A stretch of 64,000 nucleotides of DNA, taken from contig JACTAT010000043.1 of assembly GCA_014526335.1 (NCBI GenBank), forward strand, positions 83,168 through 147,167. Direction: 5' to 3'. Each line of letters starts with the position of its first letter. The stretch's first letter is position 1. Positions 21,494 to 34,369 of this stretch are shown here, piece after piece. The notes under the pieces were generated by a model. That model was not told the DNA's origin, ran no database searches, and was given only the letters and a program-made list of their open reading frames with translations. The stretch comes from Chrysaora quinquecirrha (taxonomy: Eukaryota; Cnidaria; Scyphozoa; Semaeostomeae; Pelagiidae). Made by a program: the position numbers and the translations under genes.

Positions 21494-23600
21494 ATAACAA
21501 TAACTTAATTGCAACAAATATTAAGAGCAAAACTGGATAAATTAACTAAATCTTGGTCTATGCGCAGATATGGCACGTGCAATTTTTGCCATCCCAGTGG
21601 CGTATTTCTTTCTTAAATGTTTGAATGGTATTGGCCTCTTTAACATTGTCCCTGAGAGTGTTCCATATCAAACCTCCCTTAAATGAAATTGAGCTTGTTC
21701 CAAACATTAGAGATTTTGCGGTTGGGAGTTTACACAGATCTTTTTACGTAAATTGTACGGTAAATCCTTTTTTATAAAGAATTCCGCCATGTATGCAGGG
21801 TTTAAATTGTTCAATGTTTTTTAAATCTCCGTCATGAGGAATTGTAAATTCTGTTGGTGTATCGTTTTTGCTCCACTTTTCTCTAAAAGTTGTACAAATG
21901 TAGATTCATACATTGTATAACATTCTCAGGGCCCTTTTGTGTGCTTTATTTATCTTATTATTTGCAGCGTTGCTACAAAATACCCAAATTAGGGGGCAAT
22001 AAGTAAAATTCGATATTACAACAGAGTTAACGAGGACTTTTGTGACTTTTGTTTTCCCAGGTATGGTCTAACCCTCAGAAAAGCACCTACTTTCTGGTTT
22101 ACCTTAGCACATATTTCTTTGACATGCGTTTCGAAAGTCAGTTTTCTATCAATTTTTACACCCAAGAGTTTTACTTCTTCATTTTGTAAAATAAATTGTC
22201 CGTTAACATCTAGGCATAATTTATTAGCACGCTTGTCACCCAGAAACATCATTTGAAATTTACTAGGGTTTGCGCACATTCCTTTATTAGTAAACCAGGT
22301 AAGTAATTTCTGGAGATCATTTTCTAGTCTAATCGTAGCATCGTCTAAAGATGTGCTACATGAATTTAGGGTAGTATCATCCGCAAAGTTGCATATTTCA
22401 GACTCTAAGTCCATGAAAAAAGTGTCATTTATGAATATGTTGAACAATAATCGTCCAAGTACGGACCCCTGTGGTACTCCGATGGAGATACGATGGGCTG
22501 TGCTATTCTTGGAACCGACTTTAACCCTCTGTGATCTATTTATCAAGTAGCTGTAAATTAGTTTTAATGCATTTCTTTGAAAGCCGTAAGCGTTCAACTT
22601 TGCAATTAAAAGATCATATGGTATACAATCGTATGCTTTTGATAAGTCCATCAGTATAGTACCCACTGTGCCAGAGCTATCCAGGCATTTTTTTCCAGCT
22701 TTCAATAACCCGAACTAGTGCATGCTGAGTACTATACCCTTTTCGGAAACCAGATAATAATGGTGATAAGATATTTGCAAAATATTGGTATATTTGATCA
22801 AATTTGATTCGCTCAAACACTTTTGCAATGGACTGTAAAACGCTAATGGGCCTATAGTTTACTTTTTGGGTGGTATCCTTATTTTTATGGACGAGGGTAA
22901 CATAAGATTCTTTAAGTGTTTCTGGAAAGCAACAGTTGTTTATGGCTGTATTTATACAGTCAGTTAAGTAGGGGCACAGGACATCTTTAGCCTTGATCAT
23001 CAATAATTTTTGTTGGTATATCCCCACTACTTGAATTATTGGTATCTAGTGCTTTAATTTGATCCATTACATTCCATGGATTTACATGTTCGAAAGAGAA
23101 AGTTGAGGTATATGCCATGTTTTTTATTGCAATTATGCTTGCATGTTCTTTGTACTTTGCCGTTGCTCTATCTAGTTTTATCTCAAGATCTTGACATTCT
23201 AAGTCATCCCTGAATGTAGGATCTAGGCTTAATGAATCTGTAATATTAACAAAGTGATCATTTAAACATTCAGCAATCATTTGGTCATCTGATATGATCT
23301 CACCCTTTTCAATCAGAATAATTTTATCAATCATAGGGTTCCCATTTGAGAACATCGGTTTTACTGTCTTCCAAAATTTTTTATCATTATCAATAGAATT
23401 TGCGTCTAGCGATTGATAAAATTTGCGTTTCGCTTCCCTGTTCATTTTTACCACTTTATTCCGTTGTTATTTGTATTTTTCGCGGTCATTGGTCGTTCCT
23501 GATTTATTTGCTCTCTTTTTGAGCCTCGATCTTTTCATCATGGCTCTTCGTATATTCCCATTTAGATGATCCTTATCGTTTCCCCTAACAATCTTTGTTT
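21494..23600 (-). mobile_element. 5'-truncated LINE inserted in Gypsy reverse transcriptase
   Basis: The LINE reads on minus and interrupts the Gypsy palm domain: the Gypsy reading stops within the FGLSN-type motif on the left and resumes with SNAPARFQR on the right. The LINE lacks its endonuclease, as expected of 5' truncation. Its 3' end lies near 21494-21540 in AATAACAATAACTTAATT. Boundaries are accurate to about 20 bases. Confidence 0.85.
22016..23560 (-). pseudogene. LINE ORF2 linker and reverse transcriptase
   Basis: Starting at the high-coordinate side, the linker reads MKRSRLKKRANKS, then DNDKKFWKTVKPMFSNG and GEIISDDQMIAECLNDHF. Fingers follow (YVTLVHKNKD, NYRPISVLQSIAKVFERI), and then, after a frameshift near 22690, the palm: TILMDLSKAYDCIPYDLLIA, GVPQGSVLGRLLFNIFIND and NFADDTTL with the FADD catalytic pair. 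EEVKLLGVKIDRKLTFETHV follows. This arrangement is typical of the Jockey/CR1 group of non-LTR elements. At least three frames are needed, so it is dead. Confidence 0.88.
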
Positions 23601-24281
23601 TCAAACGCCCCTGCAAGGTTCCAGAGACCCGTGGATCTGTTCTTGTCAGGCCTACACTGGAGACACTGTCTCAGATATGATGTGAAAATATTTGCCCCCA
23701 CTGTAGAAGAGCAACTTAAGCGCTTGGATATTGTGTTGGATAGAATTGAAAAAGCCAGACTCACCCAGAAGCCAGCAAAATGCCAGCGGCGGAAACGATC
23801 AGTGAAGTTTCTTGGACACATTGGTTCTGAAGAAGTTGTTGCTGTCGACATAGCTAAAGTAAGATAAGTTAGGAACTTTCCTACTCCTAAGAATGAGACT
23901 GATTGATGTCAGAAGTTTCCTTCGACTGACTCGATACTACAGAAGATTCATTGTAAACTATGCCAGCCCATCAAAGCCTTTGGTTGATCTGACAAAGACG
24001 AAACACCTTTTTCAATGGACAAAAGAAGCTGAAGATTCATTCGAAGATTTAAAAGAATGTATGATATCTGCACCTGTACTTCAATGTCCACACTTCTCAA
24101 TTCCGTTCAAACAATACACAGATGCATGTGACTATGGTCTTGGAGCAGCGCAAGAAACAGAGAGAGAAGAAGATGTGATTGGATATGCTAGTCGTATACT
24201 AAAAACGTCTGAAGCTAATGCGCTGTCTGAAGCTAAATACGCTGTAAAAGAAGCGCTAGGTATCGCATGGGCGCTTAAATA
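23601..24281 (+). pseudogene. Gypsy RT C-terminal part and RNase H start
   Basis: SNAPARFQRPVDLFLSGLHW, APTVEEQLKRLDIVLDRIEK and VKFLGHIGSEE complete the Gypsy reverse transcriptase thumb. The catalytic YxDD box has decayed (CLRYDVKIF). SFLRLTRYYRRFIVNYA and APVLQCPHFSIPFKQYTDAC belong to the connection and RNase H region. Reading breaks at 24281 where a mariner-derived element has inserted. Confidence 0.88.
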
Positions 24282-24893
24282 CAGGGTGGCCCAAAAAGGG
24301 ACCCCCTTAGGTAAATAATTTCTGAATAAATTTTCTCAACGAGGAATTTTGCCAAATTTATACCAGGTAATATTCAAGTCAAGTGCGCTATCGTGTAGAA
24401 ATATGTTGGTGATAAGAGCTTTCATCTCGGCGCAATGGGACATTAAATTCATGGTGTCCAAAAACCAGCTGTTTTTATTTCATTATTGCGTACTGTACTG
24501 CGATCGTGCGTGAAGGAGAATCATTATCCCAGAGTAAAATTGTCACGACCATTAATGTATGGTCAGTCATATTAGAGAAGTGTATTGAGCAGGATTTAGG
24601 ACATTTTGACTATCATTTGACTGAAAGAACGAGTTATTGATTTTTCTGTTTTGTTGCGTAAGGATTACTCAAGGGTATAAAGTTGCATATTTTGTTACAG
24701 TATGTTTTTGGATTGTAAAGTTTTAAAGTCAATTTATTCAGAGATACTAACCCATATCATCATGATATTTACAATTTCCATGAAATATATACCACTTGAG
24801 TTGAATATCATGTAGTATTAAATTCATGAAATTCCAACTTAAGAATCAATTATTAAAAATTATTTAGTTAGGGGGTCCGTTTTGGGCCACCCT
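24282..24893. mobile_element. mariner-derived element, copy 1 (612 bp)
   Basis: Ends are CAGGGTGGCCCAAAAAGGGA and the inverse GGGGTCCGTTTTGGGCCACC with a preceding TA. The same element lies inverted at 53814-54422. A decayed frame inside (see the second copy) resembles the end of a mariner/IS630 transposase, so this is an internally deleted derivative. It splits the Gypsy RNase H domain. Confidence 0.85.
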
Positions 24894-24949
24894 AACTAAA
24901 TAATTAGTATTATTATCCTAATTAGTATGGCAGACGAATAACTATAGTC

Positions 24950-26153
24950 ACCGTCATCGCCCGTTAAAATGGCTGACTTCTATTTTCAAGACGGATCAGT
25001 GAAATACAAGCTTATGACTTTAATTTCATTCATCGTCCTAGTAAACTTAACGCAAATGCTGACACATTTGCAAGGTATCCAGTATCTGACGAAGTTCTAG
25101 CAGTTTCAACAAGAGGTTTCGAAAAGCTGCAGAAGAAGATCCTTATGCAGAAGCGTGGTACAGTTTCTTTTTGGGAGGAAAATTGCCAGAAGATCAATCG
25201 CTAGCAACAAAGATTCAAAAGAAAAGGGCAGGTATTATGTTGGCGCAGATGGATGCTTATATCGAAATTGTACTTCAAAGTTTGGCCGCAGAACTAGTCA
25301 ATTGGTCGTACCCAAATTTCAGACGGGACAGATACTTGTGCGAATGCACGATCACCAATTGTCAGGACATCCAGGATTCTTTTGAACCTATCGAAAAATA
25401 CAGAAAAAATACTTCTGGCCTACAATGAAAAATGACATCAAAAGATACGTCAGACACTGCAAAAATGTGCCAAGTTCAAGTCTCCGAGACCCGCTGGTAA
25501 GACGCCTTTCAAATCGATTACAACTTCTAGACCTTTTCAAATCGTTGCGATGGATTTTGTTGATCCACTTCCTAAATCTGATAAAGGAAACATTTCACGC
25601 CTTAGTGGTTGTTGATCACTTCACACGTTGGCCAGTGGTATACTCTGTAGATAACATCGAAGCTGAAACTGGTGGAAAGCTACAAGATTTCATCCACACG
25701 TATTGCTGTCCTGAAAAAGTTCTAACAGATCGTGGAGCAGACTTTACAGCAAAATTGATCAGAGTCTTATGTAAGCATATGGGAATGAAGAAAATATTCA
25801 TCTTTCCGTCCATCTTAAAACGGTCTCAAGGAATATTTGAACGGTACTCTCTTTCAAGGAGTGAAGATGTATGCTTTAAAAAACCGTCTACATGGGATGA
25901 TTATGTGGAAGCCCTTGTGTTTGCATACAGAACGACTCCTCATGCTGTTACACAGCATACACAAGCTTACCTTATGTTTGGAAGAGAACGTTCGTCACCT
26001 GTTGACATGAAGCCGCAAGTTAGATTGAACACAGACGATTCAGTCAAGGTGAAAAATCTTGTTTCAAAAGAACAACAGCGTCAAAAGCAACGTCATGATA
26101 AAGAAATAAAAGAAGTCAAAGTGGATGTTGGTGATAAAGTATTTGTCCGATAG
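24950..26153 (+). pseudogene. Gypsy RNase H tail and integrase (degenerate)
   Basis: FNFIHRPSKLNANADTFARY is the RNase H end. RMHDHQLSGHPGFF and RYVRHCKN form the His-His-Cys-Cys zinc-binding integrase domain across a frameshift. VVVDHFTRWPVVYSV, KVLTDRGADFTAKL and ALVFAYRTTPHAVTQHTQAY belong to the integrase core; the third catalytic residue region is altered (RSQGIFERYSL). The frame ends at a TAG at 26151 created at the edge of the next insertion. Confidence 0.88.
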
Positions 26154-26818
26154 TGGAAGGGGGAGTATCACCACCCAGCGACGGAATTTTTGCGACTAGT
26201 TGCACTTGGTCAATTAGGGGGCGTAGATTCCAAATTTCGATGTTATTCAGACATATCAGAAGGCTTTTTCAAGTAATGGGGGCATTTGTCCCCAAAAACG
26301 AAGATAACACTTAGGATACAATAAAACGTGTAGATAACTATATATTCCATTAAAAAACTTCAATAACCGTCTAAAATGGCTATTTTAATATATTCATATA
26401 ATTTTAGATGCTAACCTACCTTGCCCCTATCTATTTTTATTGTGCCTCCGTTGCCTCCAAAAGGGAGCTTGTGGCTAATACTGATAAAGATGCCGACAAA
26501 TGCAATACTTGGGTAAATGGAATGCGTAGATTCCACATTTTTAGGGTATTTGTTCATATCGGGTTCCCTTTACAAGAAATGGGGGCAATTATCCCTACAT
26601 GGGGGGCATTTGCTTCACAAACAACGCCATACTTACAATGTAAAAAATTTTACAGATAACCATATCCTGTAATCAAATCAAACAACGTAAATAACAGTTT
26701 AAAATGATCATATTTATTATATGTCTACGGCTTTATTTTTTAGAAACACTGCCCCCATTGATTGTTATGGTGCTGCACCCAAAAAGAGTCTTTCGGTAAA
26801 TACTTTGGTATGATGCTT
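26154..26818 (+). repeat. left long terminal inverted repeat
   Basis: Pairs with 31408-32062 over its whole length with scattered substitutions and small indels. It includes repeated GGGGGCA phrases (TGGGGGCATTTG, ATGGGGGCAATTA, ATGGGGGGCATTTG), which may be internal binding motifs. Confidence 0.92.
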
Positions 26819-27479
26819 ATAACGCCAGAGGGATATGCGTCAACAAAGTTCGTTAGTTACTCATTTATATTCATATTGTTTTTTCTTCAAAACGAATACA
26901 AAATATTTGAGCTTATGAACTATTATTGCGACTTTTGAAACACAAGGGATAGTTTCCTTGGTAGATGGTCGTAAAATGATACGCTCCCAAAAACCTTCAA
27001 AACAAGGACACAATAAAAATTATCACGCCAATAGAAAATGTGATAATAAGATGCGGACCAGACAAAGTTGAGTCACTGAGTCAGAATCTTGTAACTTTAC
27101 ATACATGTATTGGCTTCATGGAATTGACGTTTTACTGCAGAAGCAGCAAGAAAGAAAACAAGTAAGTTGTGTGTCGTTTTGTCGTATATATCTTCTCAGA
27201 ACTGGCTAGAACATCGTATTCGCATGAAAGTAGTCGCTTATGAATTACTGTTTATTGACACGAAGGTATTTTTTCAGAGTTTTAATTTCTTTGTAATCTT
27301 TCTGATGTCCATTTGTTGCAGTTTGTTTTAACATGACAAAATCAGTTTATCGAAATAGGTTCGTTCAGCAATTTGCATGTTTCTCTACTCTTTAATTTTT
27401 ATTCTCCTACTTTTGCTTCAAGGTTAGTTATGACGATTTACTGTTCTTCACTATTCCAATTTGAAAATAGACACAAATG

Positions 27480-30400
27480 AAATCACGCATCTTACGGAAA
27501 ACTCACATTCGAAGTTACTGGATGGAAGGGTAGCACGGCATGATTTGGGTGATGAATATTTACATAAAGAGCAATGTGACTAAATACCTGCAGTTCTGGA
27601 TATCCCGAAACATCGTTACCACGGCCCATGTTATCAAAAATTTACAAATGTGATTTCTGTTGCGAAGCGCAAGAGTTAAAACGACGGGTGAATTATCTTG
27701 CGTGTTGTTTCCGAGTATTTTCATGTTGCTAGCGCAAAAAAAGTAAAAGGCGAAAAGCAGAGTACGAAAGTCATTCGAAACAAGTCGGCATGTGCAAAGG
27801 TACAGCTTGCTTGAAATTTACGTAATGACGAAGAAATGATTTTGGCAGTAACTGGTGAAGATCGCATCGCGAAAGAATTTATGTTTCACGAGAAGTGTTA
27901 TAAGGATTACACCTGCGTTTGTAGCAAAGATACAATACAAAAAATAGAGAACGAGGAAGCCTCGCATTCAGTTGGCTTGGGGATTTCGATACACTTCAGA
28001 AGTTTGTACAAGAGCATGTTATTGACGGAGGCCATAGCGTTTCAATGAAGCTTCTTATTGAGGTCTATGGTCTTGATAAAGATGATACTAGAGTGTGCAG
28101 GAAAGTAAAAAAGGTGTTGTAAAAGGAGTTTGGTGATAAAGTTATATTCACGAGCATTGCTTATCATGAAGCGCAAATACTTATAAGCTGTAAATCCATA
28201 TATAAAACAAGTGTCAGCAGTTTTGTTAAAGAAAATAGAAGTTTTATCCTCAAAGAAGCTGCAAAGATGCTCCGTAAGACATTTTGAACATATTGACTTC
28301 GTTGGCCACCTACTGTTGAAGATCTAAGAGCAGAAGAAAGACAACCATCTCAAAGTTTGATCGAGTTTCTGATACTCTTGTTAGTTACACTGTGTTGGAG
28401 AGGAGGTGAAACGTCTTTACCCATCAATTGCTCAGGATTTAGTTCATGCAGTTTCCAACAGACAGTTCATGACAGCTAAGCACACTTTGCTTGGAACTGC
28501 GCTACACAGTCTAACAGGACAGAGGCTCCCGATAGATGTCCTAGCCAGACTTGGCAATTCATGTAATTACGAGGGGGTGCAAAGAATTGAAACTGCACAG
28601 GCTGAGTTGGTTCAAAAAATGGCATCACAGAATTACCCACTCCCCCTTGTGCCAGTATCACAAAGAAGTTCAGTGCTTACATTCTTCTGGTGGGACAATT
28701 TTGACTGTAAAAAGGAGACAATGGAAGGGAGTATTCATACCTGCCATGGAGTCGCATTCCAAGAGAAATTGAAAGACTCTGTAAACCGAGATGACCTGCA
28801 CTTAACAAGACTCTGGTCGTAAAACAGTCGACGTTCTGGAGCACGAGTTACCAACGGTATCTATAAAGCCTCATAAAGAGCCTATATTGTTGCCATTACC
28901 AGATTGCGAACACCAAATTAAAAGAAGGAGTTCTACTCACGTGGACAGGATGCTTTTCTTATGGAAACTCTTGCACATTGCACATAGCCTTAAAGATCAA
29001 TCGTTATCTCGTTTTGTTGGCTGGATCGTTCTCATTTATCGAACAGAGCACGGTATACCCACTCTCTTGACATTCTTGCCACAAATCCCCAGACCAATAA
29101 CTGACTACAGCACTGTCGCTGAATTTATTTTCCAGTCACAGAAGCTATCTAAAGCAGCCAATATGGCTTATACACACGTAACGGTAGACGCCGGAGCAGC
29201 GTCAAAGTTCTATCACGTGATCTTGAACAACCCAGAAGAATTCAAACGAATTTTCATACATCTTGATGACTTTCATGGTATGAGGGAGTTTTCGGCCTAA
29301 TTGGTAAAATCATTGAGGGCAATGGTTTTGAAGAGATAGTTTATCAGGCAGGACATTGTACGTCGGGAGGAATAAAGGAGTGCTGACAGGAAAACATTAT
29401 AACCGGTGTTATGTCCTGTGGGAGATGATATTGCAGACTGCCTTCTAAAGGTTGAAGAGCCTGGTGCCCAATTGAGGATGAACTCTATATTCGAATGGAT
29501 CCTAGCGAAAAAGAATGGCAGCGCTTTTTTGATCCAATCAAGCGTGTACCTTGGAAGAGTTTTTCTGACCAAATTCGCAAATCAAAAGTGAAGTCCAAGA
29601 GCAAAGCCAAGGAGCATGATGTTACCGTTTAGTGCGACATACTTTGTCTTCTAGCTGCAAAGTCACAAGAAACACAAGCATCGGTTAATATAGATAAAGC
29701 CCTTCAGTACTGTCACCAGTGCCTTTATGCTTAGCGACATCTGATGGAGCCAGACGTAAAACTGCGAAAAATAAATTATTCCCCGCTGCTCTTTCTTCGA
29801 TGGAGCTCGAAAATTTTAGGTTTGAGAAAAGTGGCACGTTACAAAGATGCTATCTTCTGGATCTAGCTGCAGTTGTAAGAAGTACAGTGAAACCTCCAAA
29901 CATCTTTAGAAAATTTGCCGAAAAAGTTAGTTTGTAATAAAAATGCTGATTTAAAAGTACCTGCAGATTTTAATAAATTCCTTTCCAATGGAGACAACAA
30001 AGAAAGAATGTTTGGGTTGATGGAAGACGTATGGGCCGAGAGTGGAGCCGAAATTTGTGAACGTATTATTTACGTAGCTCGAGGAGGACACTTTCACAGA
30101 ATTTCCAGAGGTACTAAATGTATTGCTGCCGAACTGGCTACCAATCACGAGGGAACGGACACAAAGATTGCATATCTCGCAAAGCACGCTGAACAAGATC
30201 TTGGGCAGGACTCTGTATGTTTAGTGAGGTCATCCTCTGGGGATACTGATCTTCCAGTAGTTCTTCTCGTGATGCCTTTGAATCTGAATATCATAATTGA
30301 TAATGGAACTTGGAGAAATCGAAAACATCTCGACCTGAGCAAATCTGGCCTGACTGTCATGCAAAGAAAGGCATTACTGGGTATGCACGCTTTTTCTGGA

Positions 30401-31160
30401 AACGACTTTATCTCAAGTATGCTTCGGAAAGGCAAGCAGTTTTTGCCGTATTTTTCCAAATATTTTTGGTTTTTCGAGTTGATCAAATGTTCGATTTTTG
30501 AAGTTTTTGGTTTGCACTCAACGCATCATGATTCTTTTTTCAGCCTTAATTTGTTTATAACTCAATCACAAGCATTTTGTGCCAAAGCAATTTTACGCGT
30601 ATCTGTAAAAGCTGAAACAAGGAACAGAGTCAGAAATGATCGGGATTGATAAGGAAACAGCGGCAATCAGTGTAACATGGCTATGCTGGAAACACATAAA
30701 AGGGAATAGCGCATTTTTAAAACTATTTGTCAGTTTGGGGACAGAAGCGCAATGGAATGAAGATCAACTGAATGGTCTTGAAAAGTTTGTCTGTGCTATT
30801 TCTTGAGAAAAAAGGCTCAATTCGGTCAACGATGCCAGGAGAAAAATGCTTTGGGACAGAATAGAGAAGAAGAGCAAAGTAGCTGATCTTTCTCTTCTTC
30901 CGCCATGCCAAAGCAGCCTTACAAAGCATAGCCGACGTTCAAACGATATTGCCTACATCTGGCGAAACGCATCTAGACCCATGTTGTATCTTGATTGTCC
31001 AGCAAATCATGGCTGGTTTGCAGATTTGAGTATTGACTGGATCGAAGAGCCATATCCTGAAGATGTCACAGAACTGTTAGTAACTTCAGGCAATGAGACA
31101 GATGTTAATTTTACCAATGACGATTCAGACAACAGTGATTCAGACAGTGATTATTTATAA
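27480..31160 (+). pseudogene. unclassified transposon-encoded protein (decayed), repeat-family type
   Basis: Open blocks in several frames follow one order: a His/Cys segment FMFHEKCYKDYTC (27890), KHTLLGTALHSLTGQRLPI and RLGNSCNY with IETAQAEL (28480-28610), WWDNFDCKKETMEGSIHTCH (28690), AAKFYH-like and HLDDFHGMREFSA (29160-29300), GTDTKIAYLAKHA with VRSSSGDTDLPVVLL (30150-30260) and LGMHAFSGNDFIS (30380). The end is SLLPPCQSSLTKHSRRSNDI with AYIWRNASRP and an acidic tail. I recognise this as a large anonymous family common in invertebrate repeats. The DTD segment resembles a PIN/XPG-type nuclease signature, which is inference. Several stops and frameshifts make it non-functional. Confidence 0.65.
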
Positions 31161-31407
31161 GACACATACATGTTGTATGTACTTTCTTTTACTTCAACTT
31201 TTCATCCTACGATCTACAGGCATAAACAATAATATAAATACCAAATTTTCATTCCAGAATAGCGGCATTGCTATAAATTAAGGAGAGGAAAAAATTCCCA
31301 AAGTTACACAGTAGAGCAATGGCGAAACAACTATATTTTAAATAAGCACGTCCCCAGTTGCAAAAGCAACTATAGAATATTGCTACCAGCTTGCCACCTA
31401 TTTTCTG

Positions 31408-32062
31408 GCATCTTTGCCATAGTAGTTACCAAAGGCCTGTTTTTGGGGCAGCACCATAACAATAAATGGGGGCAGGGTTTCTAAAAAATAAAGCCGAAAA
31501 GATATTAATATGATCATTTTAAACTACTCTTATTTACGTTGTTTGATTTGATTACAGGATATGGTTATCTGTACAATTTTTTATATTGGAAGCATGGCGT
31601 TGTTTGTGGGAGAGATGCCCCCCATGTAGGGATTATTGCCCCTATTTCTTGTAAAGGGAACCCGATATGAACAAATCACCTAAAAATTTTGAATCTGCGC
31701 ATTGAATTTACCCAAGTATTGCATTTTTTCGGCATCTTTATCTGTATTTGCCACAAGTTCCTTTTTGGGGGCACAATAACAATAGATGGGGGCAAGGTGG
31801 GTTGCATCTATAGTTATATAAATATATTAATATAGCTATTTTAGACGGTTATTGAAATTTGTTTAACTGAATATTTTGTTATCTAGACGTTTTATTGTAT
31901 CCTACGTGGTATCCTCATTTTTGGGGGCAAATGCCCCCATAACTCGTAAACGCCCGCTGATATCACTGAATAACATCGAAATTTGGAATCTACGCCCCCG
32001 AATTGACCAAGTGCAACTAGTCGCAAAAAACTCCCTCGCTGGGTGGTGATTCTCCCCTTCCA
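31408..32062 (-). repeat. right long terminal inverted repeat
   Basis: Inverse counterpart of 26154-26818, ending CTGGGTGGTGATTCTCCCCT then TCCA. Similarity runs from GGCATCTTTGCCATAGTAG inward to the outer end. Confidence 0.92.
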
Positions 32063-32345
32063 GTATAGGACTATATGGCTTAGAGATTATATCATAAAGA
32101 ACGGAGAGTCAACGAGGTTCCATCAACCATGGAAACGACCGTACGAAGTACTAAAGTTCATTGGGGAGAATAATATCGATTTGAAAATTAGCGGGAATAA
32201 GTGAAACAAGCCCAAGCGTGTTAATTTGGAACAAGAAAGAAAGCTGACGAAACTGATGGTAACCCAGCAGGCGTTGTTAAATTACTCGACAAAATGCGGA
32301 CAAGAATCCCCTGACAAAGACTTGTTACAAAATATTTTGTAGAGT
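32063..32345 (+). pseudogene. Gypsy integrase C-terminus (after insertion)
   Basis: LRDYIIKNGESTRFHQPWKR and PYEVLKFIGENNIDLKI continue the integrase reading interrupted at 26151; the PYEVLK phrase is the usual end domain of Gypsy integrases. Stops follow. The remaining bases up to the LTR show no other domain. Confidence 0.7.
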
Positions 32346-32535
32346 TTAATGATGGAAAGACGCAAAGGATTGACTCAAAGTTTGTGCCTGATAAACTATC
32401 TAAGGTACACAATGCTGTTAAATAACTTTCCAAATATCGTATTTTAAGTATCGTAATCTTATGTGTCGCATATTGTTTTAGTTAGTTTCATATTAATTGT
32501 ATGTTTGGTAAATAATAATCATCTTAGGGTTGAGG

Positions 32536-32932
32536 TGCGTCACGATATGCTCGTGACCCCCATATTTGTTGACATGACGTATGTAGTCAATTACGTAATC
32601 TCTATCTTGGTATGTTGGTAATGCAGGATTCCCCTGCATTGTTTCAATCGTCTAGAATAATATCTCTCCAGAATCACCTCGTATCCTCATTTATGCTACT
32701 TTCGAATATTTTGCTGATGTGATGCTTATGTTGTCCTACATTTTTTTAGATCATAATTTAGTATAAATACCCGAATTTTGTAGTTGAATAGAGGTTATTT
32801 TATGGATTAAGTACTACGTATAGGTAAGGAAACGTAACGTTCTTGTCAGGCTGTATGTAGCCTGTTGAATCGTATAATTTGTTACGTTTTAAAGTCTCAT
32901 TTTCTGTGTTTGAAAGCCTGAGGTCCGTGACA
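32536..32932 (+). mobile_element. 3' LTR of Gypsy element
   Basis: Begins TGCGTCACGATATGCTCGTG just after a purine-rich TTAGGGTTGAGG tract and ends GTCCGTGACA. It matches the 5' LTR over all the part that survives there. TATA-like ATTTAGTATAAATACCC at about 32756 is the likely LTR promoter. Confidence 0.88.
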
Positions 32933-33054
32933 CATAAAAAAGCCTAGAAATATTGCATCCTCATATCCAATGTCTACGGTGCCCCATAACGGCCAACGAA
33001 AATTCAACAAAAATTTCATCTTTATTCCTATTAATAAACACTACAATAAACACT

Positions 33055-33180
33055 TTCTGTTGCGCAATAGAAACCTTTCTATTGCGCAAGAGACCTTTCT
33101 ATTGCGCAGTAGAGACCCTTCTATTGCGCAATAGAGTCCCTCCTATTGCACAATAGACACCTTTCCATTGCCCAATATAA
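33055..33180. repeat. left array of TATTGCGCAATA palindromes
   Basis: Five or six copies of CTATTGCGCAATAGA or a variant, spaced about 21-22 bp apart. The core TATTGCGCAATA is self-complementary. The array is the mirror of 36267-36440. Confidence 0.9.
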
Positions 33181-34369
33181 CTGCAACAGAATTGTCGGTT
33201 GAATCGGAACGCTTCGAAAGTCACAACAGCAAGACCAAGAAAGACCAAAGAAGACACTGGCTCGAAGGCATATTTCGGCTCAAGAAGAATTTAAGGTTTG
33301 TCGTCTGTATATTATAATAATCTTTAATTTGAACCAATCTTCATCAATGTAAATGAGGACCTGGGTTTCCAGGGATTTCTCGGTAGCACAAAACGGCCTA
33401 AAAATCCCGGAGTATGAAAACAAGGCATAGGGGTGGGAACATACGTATAGTCTACGGATTCCCAACCACATTGGGACTTTAGGCCATGTTGCCCCATTGG
33501 AAACTTGCAGTGGGAATTTGTAATTAGGCCGACTGAAGATACACGTGTTTATAAGAAATCGGTTTATAAAACATGTAGTACCAGAGACCTGAAAATTTGA
33601 GAAAGCTTTAGAACCAGAACCCATCGAAACTTTGAAGACACATGTGAGAAATTAACTATATTTCAAAATGTGTTTGAAAATTAAACAAGAATAAGGAACA
33701 ACACAAAGCAGCGCAAACAGGAAGAAAAACAGCACAAAATGAATATTTTGAATGCCAATATTTTGCCCTGGCATTCACCTCTCAGCCACACCTCTCAGCC
33801 CTGGCTGAGACTAGGGGGCAGATACCAGGCGTACAGGGGGTTGAGATCAGGAATCTCTGCCCTGAAGAAGCCCTTAAGTGCCTCCCCGCAACGTCCAGCA
33901 CAAACATTGATGTAAGTGGATGTTTTTCACAATACCTAAAAATAAATGTTTTGTTGCCCTTGTTCGCTATAATATCTCAAAGTAGGCAGTATGTATATTA
34001 ATTAATTGGCTTACAGTAATGGCGCTTTGCTGCTTTTTATAGTATTCGACAAAAGTCTCACAAAATGCATTCTTTATAACTTGGCCCTTCTGTTAGTAGA
34101 TCAAGATTTCATTCTTTGTAGTTGACTTCATACTCGATTAATCATAGTTCATCAAAGATTATGTGTTTCTTTTGGCGCACGCGGAAGAAGAAATTCTTTA
34201 ACCGTTGAAAACTCTAAATATTCGTTGTTTAAACTAACATAGATACCGTCTAGAACTCGAAATCTTTCTTTTTCAGCATGGTCCAAACTTGGAGCGGTAT
34301 GGCAGCTACCGAAAACCGTGACAATCTTACATCTATGTATTTCAGAGAGGGCTGCCAGCATTTAGAGAT

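Larger units (their letters stand above)
26154..32062 (+). mobile_element. 5.9-kb element with about 655-bp terminal inverted repeats
   Basis: The left 665 bases and the right 655 bases are inverted copies (GGAAGGGGGAG start, ACCACCCAGCGA, GCGACTAGTTGCACTTGGTC, GATAACCATATCCTGTAATC). The element sits inside the Gypsy integrase frame, which continues immediately on the far side. Between the repeats lies a single degenerate multi-block gene. Such long inverted repeats are unusual for a 6-kb DNA transposon. The superfamily is not identified and the target duplication is unclear; ATAG flanks both ends loosely. Confidence 0.9.

Noticed and set aside
34152..34361. 69-codon minus frame inside the integrase-type transposon
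   Set aside because: It has no recognised domain and lies next to the decayed transposase on the other strand; not supportable as a second gene.
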